Shown here: positions 43,863-51,401 of the stretch, one piece after another
Position numbering within the stretch: the stretch's first letter is position 1
How the letters are laid out: every line of letters begins with the position of its first letter
NCBI RefSeq assembly: GCF_012958305.1
Contig: NZ_JABBYO010000001.1
Location: 496,001 to 560,000, forward strand
DNA length: 64,000 nucleotides
Direction of reading: 5' to 3'
Source: Tautonia rosea
GTDB taxonomy: Bacteria; Planctomycetota; Planctomycetia; Isosphaerales; Isosphaeraceae
Translations under genes and position numbers: made by a program
The notes under the pieces: generated by a model
The model's database searches: none
Seen by the model: the letters and a program-made list of their open reading frames with translations, nothing else
What the model was told of the DNA's origin: nothing

Positions 43863-44714
43863 ATGTCCTCGACGCGACGGATCTTGATGTGTGCGCCGAA
43901 GCATTTCAGGATTGAATATGAGATCAATCCCTGGATGAATCGGCGCGTCGGGAGTGATCCGGACGAGTCGGGTCGGCAATGGCAAGCACTCCACGATGCG
44001 TTGATTGCACTGGGCGTGACCGTCGAATTGATGGACCCGGTTCAGGGGTTGCCGGATCTGGTCTTCACGGCCAACGCAGGCTTGGTGTACCGGGATCTCT
44101 TTGTCAGCTCACGATTTCGATACGGAGAACGGCAGGGAGAAACGCCTATCTTCGATCGCTGGTTTGCCGATCATGGATTCACCGTTGAGCACACGCCGAG
44201 CGATCACCACTTCGAGGGGGCCGGCGACGCCTTGTTCTGTGGCGAAACCTTGTTTGCGGGCTATCGGTTTCGCTCCGACGCAAGGACGATGCAGTGGGTC
44301 GGCGACCGGATTGGGGTGGAAGTCTTACCCCTGGAGCTCGTCGATCCAAGGTATTATCACCTTGACACCTGCTTTTGTCCGATTGCTCCGGACGCGGCGA
44401 TCTATTTTCCTGGAGCGTTTGATGAGTATGGTCGATCGGTCCTCTGGGACCGTATCCGATCCTTGATTGAGGTGTCGGCAGAGGAGGCGTTCTCGTTCAG
44501 TTGCAATGCCGTTGTGGTCGGCCGATCGGTGGTCCTGAACGAAGGAGCGCCGAAATTGGCGAAGGCTCTCGAACGCCACGGCTACCGGGCGATTCCCTTG
44601 AAACTGACCGAATTCATCAAGGCCGGAGGCAGTGCCAAGTGTCTCACCTTCCGGCTCGATGGTGAGGATGCCGCCCTATGGCGTTCGACCGCGGACCGAT
44701 CCAAGGCCGTCTGA
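43863..44714 (+). CDS. argZ: Arginine dihydrolase-like (ArgZ/amidinotransferase superfamily)
   Basis: A 283-residue five-bladed propeller enzyme of the guanidine-modifying superfamily. Substrate and catalytic residues are in the expected order: Asn22 (EINPWMNRR), Asn71 (FTANAGL), Glu118 (HHFEGAGDAL), His166 with Asp168 (YYHLDTCF), and the nucleophile Cys260 (GGSAKCLTF). Asn22 and Asn71, rather than Asp, are the marks of arginine dihydrolases that take L-arginine to L-ornithine, CO2 and two ammonia, as opposed to deiminases. The pairing with the TIGR00300 gene reproduces the two halves of cyanobacterial AgrE as separate genes in reversed order. The ATG has GGGAG upstream; dimethylarginine hydrolase activity is the main alternative. 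Confidence 0.8.
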   Translation: MSSTRRILMCAPKHFRIEYEINPWMNRRVGSDPDESGRQWQALHDALIALGVTVELMDPVQGLPDLVFTANAGLVYRDLFVSSRFRYGERQGETPIFDRWFADHGFTVEHTPSDHHFEGAGDALFCGETLFAGYRFRSDARTMQWVGDRIGVEVLPLELVDPRYYHLDTCFCPIAPDAAIYFPGAFDEYGRSVLWDRIRSLIEVSAEEAFSFSCNAVVVGRSVVLNEGAPKLAKALERHGYRAIPLKLTEFIKAGGSAKCLTFRLDGEDAALWRSTADRSKAV

Positions 44715-44755
44715 CACAGCCGTCAGCGCGTCAATTTCCGAGAGGTTCTCAAGCC

Positions 44756-45250
44756 GTGCGACAGCTTTTTGTCTTGCGACACGGAATCGCCGTGGCTCAT
44801 GGGACTCCGGGATATGAGGATGATGAGCGTCCGTTGACCCCCAAGGGACGAACACGATTGAAAGAGCAGCTTCGGGGGCTCAAGGTGCTCGAAGTGATCC
44901 CCGATCGGATCCTGTCCAGTCCCCTGCCCCGAGCTCGAGAGACGGCTGAAATCGTGGCGAGGGGCCTCGGGATCGAGGATCGCCTGGAGTTGGTTCCTGA
45001 ACTTCGTCCGCACGCTTCGTCATCATCGATCCGTCGTTGGCTGGACGTGATACCCGGCGATTCGGTCATGATCGTCGGCCACAATCCTGCCTTCTCGGAA
45101 TTGATTTCTGTCTTGCCGCTTGGCCCGGGAACTCCGTTCATCGCGGAGCTGAAAAAGGGCGGTCTTGCCAGCTTCCAGGTCGATCCAAACGGGCGATACA
45201 CGTTGGAGTGGTTGATGACGCCTCGAGTGTTGAGACGGCTTCGAACGTGA
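44756..45250 (+). CDS. sixA: SixA-type phosphohistidine phosphatase
   Basis: A 164-residue histidine phosphatase of the SixA branch. The GTG start follows GAGAGG and gives MRQLFVLRHGIAVAHG with the catalytic RHG. The second conserved region is SSPLPRARETAEIVARGL, and the acid/His motif is VMIVGHNPAFSELI. It is short, as SixA proteins are. It starts 41 bp after argZ and precedes the convergent ppk gene. SixA dephosphorylates His-containing phosphotransfer proteins; the local target is unknown. Confidence 0.88.
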   Translation: MRQLFVLRHGIAVAHGTPGYEDDERPLTPKGRTRLKEQLRGLKVLEVIPDRILSSPLPRARETAEIVARGLGIEDRLELVPELRPHASSSSIRRWLDVIPGDSVMIVGHNPAFSELISVLPLGPGTPFIAELKKGGLASFQVDPNGRYTLEWLMTPRVLRRLRT

Positions 45251-45295
45251 TCTGAACGACTCAAGAGAGGCTCAACTCGTGTGTCGGGTAGAGAC

Positions 45296-47527
45296 TTACT
45301 CCGATCCTGGACGATCGGGCAACTGGAGTCGACACAGGGCGTCCCGCATGGCTTCGGGAAACTCGCGACGGACGGCTTCTTCTTGCAAGGCGGTCTGGGC
45401 ACGCAGGGGGGGGGCATCCGGTTCAGGACGGAGCCGCTCGTAACTGCCGTCAGGGCGGAGAAGTCGCGATTTGGTGTTGTCGACCAGATAGACGCCGAGC
45501 AACTCTCGGACAATCCGAGCGTGAAGTCGGGGATCTTCGATCGGAAACATCAACTCGACGCGGCGATTGAAGTTGCGCGGCATCCAGTCGGCCGAGGAAA
45601 GGTACACCTCAGGATCGTTGCCATTCTGGAAGTAGGCGATCCGGGAGTGCTCCAGGAACTTGTCGATGATACTCAGGACCCGGATGTTTTCCGAGACTCC
45701 CGGAATTCCGGGTCGGAGGCAGCAGATCCCTCGAATGATGAGATCGATCTGCACGCCTGCCTGAGAGGCGGCATACAGCGAGGCGATGGTACGGGGGTCG
45801 ACCAGTGAATTCATCTTGGCGATGATCCGGGCCGGTTTGCCGGCCTCGGCGTTCCGACGCTCGCGGTCGATCATCTCCAGGACACGGTCGACCAGGTGAT
45901 ACGGAGCAACCACGAGTTTCTGCCAATCGTGGCCCTGGGAGTATCCGGTCAGGAGGTTGAACAGGGCCGAGGAGTCGTCACCGAAATCGGGGCGACAGGT
46001 GAACAGCCCGAGGTCGGTGTAGAGCCGAGCGGTCGTCGGGTTGTAGTTCCCTGTGCCGAGGTGGATGTACCGACGAATCCCATCCGGCTCTCTCCGGACG
46101 ACGAGCGCGGCCTTGCAGTGAGTCTTGAGGCCGACCATCCCGTACACGACGTGCACACCGGCCTTCTGGAGCATCCGGGCCTTGACGATGTTGTTTTCCT
46201 CGTCAAGCCGGGCCTGAATTTCGACCAGGACCGTCACTTGCTTGCCGTTGCCGGCGGCCCGGGCGAGGGCGTCGATGATCGGGTTATCCTCGGCGGTTCG
46301 GTAGAGGGTTTGCTTGATGGCGAGGACTTGGGGATCGACGGCTGCATGTTCGACGAACTGAACAACGGCGTCGAACGATTCGAAGGGATGATGGACCAGG
46401 ATGTCCCGATCTCGGATGGCCTCGAAGATACTGGCGTTTGAGGCCAGGGCCGACGGAAGTCGTGGCTCCCAGGGGGTTTCCTTGAACTCCCGGTACCCTT
46501 CGATCTTGCAAAGCGAGGCCAGGGCCGAGAGGGCGACCGGGCCGGGAACCCGGTAGACATCGCGGTCGTCGAGGTCGAGCGCCGGGGCATTCTGAAGCAG
46601 CGACACAAAGGTCTCATCGGCCCGATCGGAAATCTCCATGCGGACGGCATCGCCCCACATCCGTTTGCGGAGATTTTCCTGAATAATCGAGAGGAGGCTC
46701 GATTTGACGTCGCTTTCCTGGATGCTCAGGTCGCTGTTTCGGGTCACGCGGAAGGCGGCATGATCGACCACTCGGAAGCCGCCAAAGAGGGAATCGAGTC
46801 GGGGACCGATGACGTCTTCGAGCAGCACGAGGCGATGCTGACCAACCTCGTCGGAAGGAAGCCGAACCAGTCGGCTGAGAACCGAAGGAACCTGGAGCAC
46901 CGCGTAGAGCTGCCGGGGGGCCTGGGAATCAGTCCGATTGCGGTTGCGCTCCTGACGCTCTAGGCGGAGGATCAGGTTGAGACTCTTGTTGTGCAGGTGC
47001 GGAAAGGGGTGGGCAGGGTCAATCGCCAGAGGCGTGAGAACCGGGTAAACCTCGGTTTCGAAGTAGGTGTCCAGAAAGGTATTCTCGTCAACGGTCAACG
47101 CGTCGGGGCTGACGACCACGATACCGGCCGAGGCGAGCTTGGGCAGTAGGTCGTCGATCCAGGTTTCGTATTGGCGGGCGACAAAATCGCGGGATCGACG
47201 GCCGATCTCGAGCAGTTGGGTCAGAGCGCTCAGGCCATCGGGGGGAGGATCCTGCGGTTCCAGTTGCTCGTAGATCTGAGCCTGAAGTCCAGCGACACGA
47301 ACCTCAAAGAACTCGTCGAGGTTCGAGGCGGTGATGGCCAGGAACCGGAGCCGTTCGAGCAAGGGGACAGAGGGATCGCGAGCTTCTTCAAGGACTCGCT
47401 CGTTGAAGTCGAGCCAGCTTAGCTCGCGATTGATGAACAGTGAGGAATCGAGCGAGAGGCCGTCGGGAACCCCCTCGGGAGTCGCGTAAGGGATGGGGAT
47501 GGTCTCAGATCGCGTTGGCTCGGACAT
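45296..47527 (-). CDS. ppk: Polyphosphate kinase 1
   Basis: A 743-residue enzyme making polyphosphate from ATP. The N-terminal helical domain has FINRELSWLDFNERVLEEA and LRFLAITASNLDEFFEVRVA. Further on are VHHPFESFDAVVQFVEHAA, AIKQTLYRTAEDNPII and VLVEIQARLDEENNI. The autophosphorylation region is MVGLKTHCKAALVVRR with HLGTGNYNPTTARLYTDLG, and MNSLVDPRTIASLYAAS follows. The start is taken at MSEPTR; another ATG 54 bases upstream would overlap nfo by 29 bases. It converges with sixA. The final tail (about 25 residues) is polar. Confidence 0.95.
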   Translation of the reverse strand: MSEPTRSETIPIPYATPEGVPDGLSLDSSLFINRELSWLDFNERVLEEARDPSVPLLERLRFLAITASNLDEFFEVRVAGLQAQIYEQLEPQDPPPDGLSALTQLLEIGRRSRDFVARQYETWIDDLLPKLASAGIVVVSPDALTVDENTFLDTYFETEVYPVLTPLAIDPAHPFPHLHNKSLNLILRLERQERNRNRTDSQAPRQLYAVLQVPSVLSRLVRLPSDEVGQHRLVLLEDVIGPRLDSLFGGFRVVDHAAFRVTRNSDLSIQESDVKSSLLSIIQENLRKRMWGDAVRMEISDRADETFVSLLQNAPALDLDDRDVYRVPGPVALSALASLCKIEGYREFKETPWEPRLPSALASNASIFEAIRDRDILVHHPFESFDAVVQFVEHAAVDPQVLAIKQTLYRTAEDNPIIDALARAAGNGKQVTVLVEIQARLDEENNIVKARMLQKAGVHVVYGMVGLKTHCKAALVVRREPDGIRRYIHLGTGNYNPTTARLYTDLGLFTCRPDFGDDSSALFNLLTGYSQGHDWQKLVVAPYHLVDRVLEMIDRERRNAEAGKPARIIAKMNSLVDPRTIASLYAASQAGVQIDLIIRGICCLRPGIPGVSENIRVLSIIDKFLEHSRIAYFQNGNDPEVYLSSADWMPRNFNRRVELMFPIEDPRLHARIVRELLGVYLVDNTKSRLLRPDGSYERLRPEPDAPPLRAQTALQEEAVRREFPEAMRDALCRLQLPDRPGSE

Positions 47528-47552
47528 CTCGGACGTGCCTTCCTCGCCAAAT

Positions 47553-48491
47553 TCAGGAGGCCCGAGCGGCTCGGGAGGCATCAGTCGCGTCGCGTCGGGC
47601 CCGAGTCTCCAGATCGCGGAGCACTCGGAGGTTGATCGCGTCGAGGTCCTCGCCGCCCTCGGTCCCCTTGGGCGTTTCCAGGATCATCGGCAGCGCGGCG
47701 AATCGCGGGTCGGCCACGAGATGGCCAAACGGCTCCAGACCAAGCTGGCCCCGGCCGATCCCCGCGTGGCGATCGACGCGGCTCCCGCACGGCTTGACGC
47801 TGTCGTTGAGGTGCCAGACTCGGACCCGATTCAGGCCTACGATCCGATCCAGCTCCCCGATCGTTTCATTGTACTCGTCTCGAGTGCCCAGCCGATAGCC
47901 CGCCGCGAAGACGTGGCAGGTGTCGACGCAAATTTCCAGGCGATCGGCATCGTGGACCCGGTCAAGAATGGCCCTCAAGTGCTCGAACCGATGCCCAAGG
48001 CAACTTCCCTGTCCCGCCGTGGTCTCCAACGCGATGTGAGCCTCAAATCCGCTCGTTCGTCGGTGAATCTCATCGAGTCCCAGAGCGATGCGGGAGAGCC
48101 CAGCCTCCTCGCCACTGCCAACATGAGCGCCAGGATGGGAGACGAGATGCAGAATCCCGAGTGCCTCGGCTCGCTCAAGTTCGATCACCATGGCGTCAAT
48201 GGACTTGTGCCAGAGTTCATCGTCGGGGCTGGCCAGGTTGATCAGGTAGGAATTATGGGCGACCGGAGATCCGACGCCGGTTTCCGAAAGGCTCTGGCGG
48301 AAAGCGGCCACCTGTTCGTCGGTCAGGGGTTTCGCCTTCCATTGATTGTTGCTTTTGGTGAAGACCTGAACGCAATCCATCCCCAGCGCCGAGGCGGCCC
48401 GCACGGCTCGATCGTGTCCCCCGGCGATGCTCATGTGGGCCCCAAAGGTCCGCGAAACCCATTTCGATTGCGAGCGAGCCTTGGTGGGCAT
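47553..48491 (-). CDS. nfo: Endonuclease IV (AP endonuclease)
   Basis: A 312-residue zinc-dependent AP endonuclease. The TIM barrel carries the family signatures FGAHMSIAGGHDRAVRAA, VQVFTKSNNQWKAKPL, HNSYLINLASPD, HPGAHVGSGEEAG, ETTAGQGSCLGHRFEHL, CVDTCHVFAAGY, HLNDSVKPCGSRVDRHAGIGRG and LETPKG. All metal-ligand motifs (H, E, D, H) are present. The ATG has GGAAAGG upstream. It lies 25 bp before ppk and is probably co-transcribed with it. Window context: mutM and uvrA are further repair genes but are not clustered with it. Confidence 0.95.
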   Translation of the reverse strand: MPTKARSQSKWVSRTFGAHMSIAGGHDRAVRAASALGMDCVQVFTKSNNQWKAKPLTDEQVAAFRQSLSETGVGSPVAHNSYLINLASPDDELWHKSIDAMVIELERAEALGILHLVSHPGAHVGSGEEAGLSRIALGLDEIHRRTSGFEAHIALETTAGQGSCLGHRFEHLRAILDRVHDADRLEICVDTCHVFAAGYRLGTRDEYNETIGELDRIVGLNRVRVWHLNDSVKPCGSRVDRHAGIGRGQLGLEPFGHLVADPRFAALPMILETPKGTEGGEDLDAINLRVLRDLETRARRDATDASRAARAS

Positions 48492-48726
48492 CCTCGTTCC
48501 TTTCCGAAGGCGGGTGGGTGGACGGTCCAGGGTTGACCTGATCCGGGGCTGTTTCGGCACTGTATCGCAACCCCAGAAGATCGGCCATGTCAGGTCTCAA
48601 CCCGGCAGACTGAGAATCCCATTGGTGATAGGATGGTTCACCATTGAAACCCCGTCCGAGTTTCGCCCCGCCTCCTTGACGCCATCAAGCCTGAATCCCT
48701 CCTCGACAGCCCATCGGAACGCCGTT

Positions 48727-49185
48727 ATGCCCCGCATCTCCTCACGGTTCTTGACGGCGATGGTGGTCACTCTCGCGACAATAGGAGTGATTGGGGCGGC
48801 GGGTTTGAATTGGGGAGGGCACACGATGGCCATTCCGGGAGGTCTCGGAGGCGGGATCGGCGAGTTCGAGACGACAGGATGGGCAGGTCGATTGATCGTC
48901 GGTCCCTTCTGGTTGCCGAACTGGATGGTTGTCTTTGCTGCGGGAATCGTTTGCTGGTGCTCCTGGCTCCGGGCGGTTGGGATCGGACGGATACCTGCGG
49001 TACTGCCCATTGCGTTCGTGCTCTATGGGATTGCGCACGCGGGGGCGATGGTCTTCCTGTTCTCGGGAGGGCCGAGGGCGACCCTCGGCCCCGGCGCTCC
49101 GCTGACAGTTCTGGCGTTTGCAGCGATGTTGCTGATGATTCTTCAAGACGTGCTTCTTGCCAGCAAGCATGGGCAGTCGCAATGA
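48727..49185 (+). CDS. Hypothetical multi-pass membrane protein
   Basis: A 152-residue protein with about four predicted helices (about 8-30, 50-80 with WLPNWMVVFAAGIVCWCSWL, 86-112 and 122-145). No motif allows naming. A longer frame starting further upstream overlaps nfo and lacks a Shine-Dalgarno, so the ATG at MPRISSRF is preferred. It faces the prepilin-like gene tail to tail, with a gap of only four bases. Confidence 0.65.
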   Translation: MPRISSRFLTAMVVTLATIGVIGAAGLNWGGHTMAIPGGLGGGIGEFETTGWAGRLIVGPFWLPNWMVVFAAGIVCWCSWLRAVGIGRIPAVLPIAFVLYGIAHAGAMVFLFSGGPRATLGPGAPLTVLAFAAMLLMILQDVLLASKHGQSQ

Positions 49186-49189
49186 CGGA

Positions 49190-50188
49190 TCAGGGTTCGC
49201 TGGGTTCGGGAGGCGAAGGTGCCTCGGGAGATTCGTCTCCGGTGAGGTCGCTTCGATAGGTCCCGAGCGAGGCCCAGACCGCAGGGTTGATCGTCCGGGC
49301 GTACACCCGGACACTCCCATCCATCAGGAGCACTCGCACCCCTTCCACATGTCCGCTCGATGCTCCCATGAGGGCGGTCCGTCCTTGTTCGTCGATGCAA
49401 GACCGAGGGTTCTGCGGCGCGGAAGCGTGGGTATAGAGGGTTGATTGCCAGCCGAGCTCGAGCCAGGAACGACCGGCTTCGGTCTGGAGGAGAACGTCGG
49501 GAAGGTCGGGACACCCCTCCCGAGGGACCGGGCCGGGAACGAGCTGGTAATCTCGAAGTGTTTCGCTTGAGGTTGCGGCTGTGCCGACCAGTCGTTCAGA
49601 GAACGCTGCGGTGTAAGCCGCACCATCTCCAGCCTCCACCTCGGCGAAGCTCATCGAGATACCCGGTGCAAACGGCCCGCGCCGGCCTTCGGGTTGGTCT
49701 CCGGTATTGGCCCGATAGTTCAGCGGTGCTGGAAACACGCGAGACGTGGCGATCGGGTCGGACGGGCAGACAAAATCGGGGAGGTATCGCTCCGAAAGTG
49801 GTTCGGTGAGGGGTGGTGCCGGTTCAGGATCGATTTGGAGATCGATTCCGGTCACTTCGGTCCTTCCCAATTGTTGGAGCATCAATGCCAGAGGTCCTTG
49901 CGACGCGTCATTCAGGTCATCCAGCGGGGCAATGTAGGGCGTAAACTGGGTGACCTGTTCATACAGTTGCAGCGCGAGTCCGATTTGCTGCAGGTTTCGG
50001 GAACAGGTGGCCGATCGAGCGACCTCCCGGCTTTTCGCCAGGCCGATCATCAGCAATAGGGCGAGGATGGCGACCACGACGATGACGACCAGAACCTCGG
50101 CCGGTCCAATTCCCCTGCGGATTCCTCGACGAGCGTCGTTGTGATCGAGCCGGGCTGTCGTGCGGAAGGTGTTGGAGCGTGCGTGCAT
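49190..50188 (-). CDS. DUF1559 prepilin-like secreted protein
   Basis: A 332-residue protein with a prepilin-type N-terminus: a polar leader, then RRG, then IGPAEVLVVIVVVAILALLLMIGLA. The expected Glu is at position +5 after the cleavage Gly, but the usual FTLIE is replaced by IGPAE. DUF1559 features follow: SRNLQQIGLALQLYEQ, a Cys pair (FVCPSDP, and later EGCPDL), GPFAPGISMSFAEVEAGD and a C-terminal VLLMDGSVRVYARTINPAVWASLGT. Such proteins occur in large numbers in planctomycetes and are thought to be exported pseudopilins. The C-terminus is Pro/Glu-rich. Confidence 0.85.
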   Translation of the reverse strand: MHARSNTFRTTARLDHNDARRGIRRGIGPAEVLVVIVVVAILALLLMIGLAKSREVARSATCSRNLQQIGLALQLYEQVTQFTPYIAPLDDLNDASQGPLALMLQQLGRTEVTGIDLQIDPEPAPPLTEPLSERYLPDFVCPSDPIATSRVFPAPLNYRANTGDQPEGRRGPFAPGISMSFAEVEAGDGAAYTAAFSERLVGTAATSSETLRDYQLVPGPVPREGCPDLPDVLLQTEAGRSWLELGWQSTLYTHASAPQNPRSCIDEQGRTALMGASSGHVEGVRVLLMDGSVRVYARTINPAVWASLGTYRSDLTGDESPEAPSPPEPSEP

Positions 50189-50455
50189 GGGGAATTCCAG
50201 TCAGTTCTGGGTCGACGTGGTCGTCACTGTGAAATCGGTCCAAGAAAATCGTTCGGCGAATGATCGATCGTCAGCCAGCAGCAGTTCAAGCGTCGTGTCC
50301 GAACCGGATCGAACGCCCAAGGCCGATCGAGTCTTCGGGAAAGCGGTTGCGACGATGACGGATTCTACGGAATAATTCAGTAGCGTGAGTCTCTCTCCTC
50401 TTGTCCACCCACAGTGATGATCGCTCGACGTAGTCGCGGGCGGAGAACGTACGAA

Positions 50456-50953
50456 ATGGCCGACGAAACGCTGCTGGACTTGCTCGACGACGTACGCGGC
50501 AAGACGCTCAAGGAATTGCAGAACCTCGACGACACCCACGCTCGCTGGGCGCCACCCGGTCTTCAGAACTCGTGCCTCTGGCATGCCGGCCACGCCTATG
50601 TGGTCACCGAGTTTCTGACCATGAAGAGCCTTGGGCGAGAGCCCCAGATTCCCGAGGGATGGTTCAAGATGTTCAGCTGGGAAAGCAACCCGGCGCACCT
50701 TTCCCCGGACAACTGGCCTCCTCTTGAGGAGGTCGTCGCGGCCCTGAAGGCACAGCACGAACGGCTCCGAGGCGTGATTTCGGATCTGACTCCCGAACAA
50801 CTCGCCGCCAACGAGCCCGGCAATCCGAATCATTCGGTCCGGTACGGCATCGTCCACGGACTTCACGACGAAGCCCGACATAGCGGCGAAATCTCCCTAC
50901 TCCGGAAACTGATGAGTCGGACCTTCGTGGTCCAGTCTCCTCCAAACTTCTGA
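50456..50953 (+). CDS. DinB/YfiT-like metal-dependent four-helix-bundle protein
   Basis: A 165-residue DinB-like protein. The ATG has GGAG ten bases upstream. Metal-ligand histidines are seen in LWHAGHAYVVTE and HDEARHSGEISLLR, with a third candidate near HGLHD. The helices are typical of the family (DDVRGKTLKELQNLDDTHARW). DinB proteins often act as bacillithiol- or mycothiol-linked transferases or in stress responses; nothing local decides this. It is followed by an intrinsic terminator hairpin. Confidence 0.82.
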   Translation: MADETLLDLLDDVRGKTLKELQNLDDTHARWAPPGLQNSCLWHAGHAYVVTEFLTMKSLGREPQIPEGWFKMFSWESNPAHLSPDNWPPLEEVVAALKAQHERLRGVISDLTPEQLAANEPGNPNHSVRYGIVHGLHDEARHSGEISLLRKLMSRTFVVQSPPNF

Positions 50954-51401
50954 TCAGAATTGGTGGCCTCGCAACGGACCACGGCGAGGAAAGTCGGACC
51001 CGGCCTGCGTTACGGACTGGCAGGCCCGGGTTTGACTCTTATACTATTTCTGATCAACATTCGCCAAAGCGGGTGAACGAATCCCCTCGTTTTGGCGTAG
51101 AACGGAAATCTGAGTCACGAGAACATCTTCGTCACACGGGAGTTGGGCTGAGGAGTTCACTCACGAAATTGGTCCATGAACCGACGATCATAAACCCCAC
51201 CCACCCTGGCGGCCGGAGTGGAAGCGTTCGGAGACAATCGATCCCGATCAAGCCAACGGGAATCAGCGTGTACAACCTCGATCATTCCGCTTCGCAAACA
51301 GCCCCCATCCCTCCCCACCTCCGTTGACAACGAGCCTGGCCGAAGACCCAGGCCAAGTTACCCCCGCCACCAAAAACCGAGCCGACTCGGGAGCCGAATC
51401 G
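50954..51401 (+). other. Intergenic region with two hairpins before the DUF1553 gene
   Basis: About 450 bp with no gene that I can support. It contains the terminator given separately and a second hairpin (51062-51071 with 51088-51097, nine of ten pairs, 16-base loop). Some in-frame codons precede the DUF1553 start, but they form a Pro/Thr-rich leader without homology. A TATACT at about 51041 resembles a -10 box, without a good -35. Confidence 0.5.
50998..51031 (+). terminator. Terminator after the DinB-like gene
   Basis: An 11-bp GC-rich stem with one bulged G (ACCCGG-CCTGC / GCAGG-CCCGGGT), an 11-base loop and TTGACTCTTAT directly after. It lies 45 bp beyond the DinB stop codon. Confidence 0.7.

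Noticed and set aside
50201-50881. 226-codon minus-strand open frame
   Set aside because: Lies opposite the DinB-like gene, which has metal-ligand histidines and a Shine-Dalgarno.
51019-51036. Sigma-54-like TGGCAGG ... TTTG element
   Set aside because: Lacks the GC at -12 with correct spacing, and the bases belong to the DinB-gene terminator stem.
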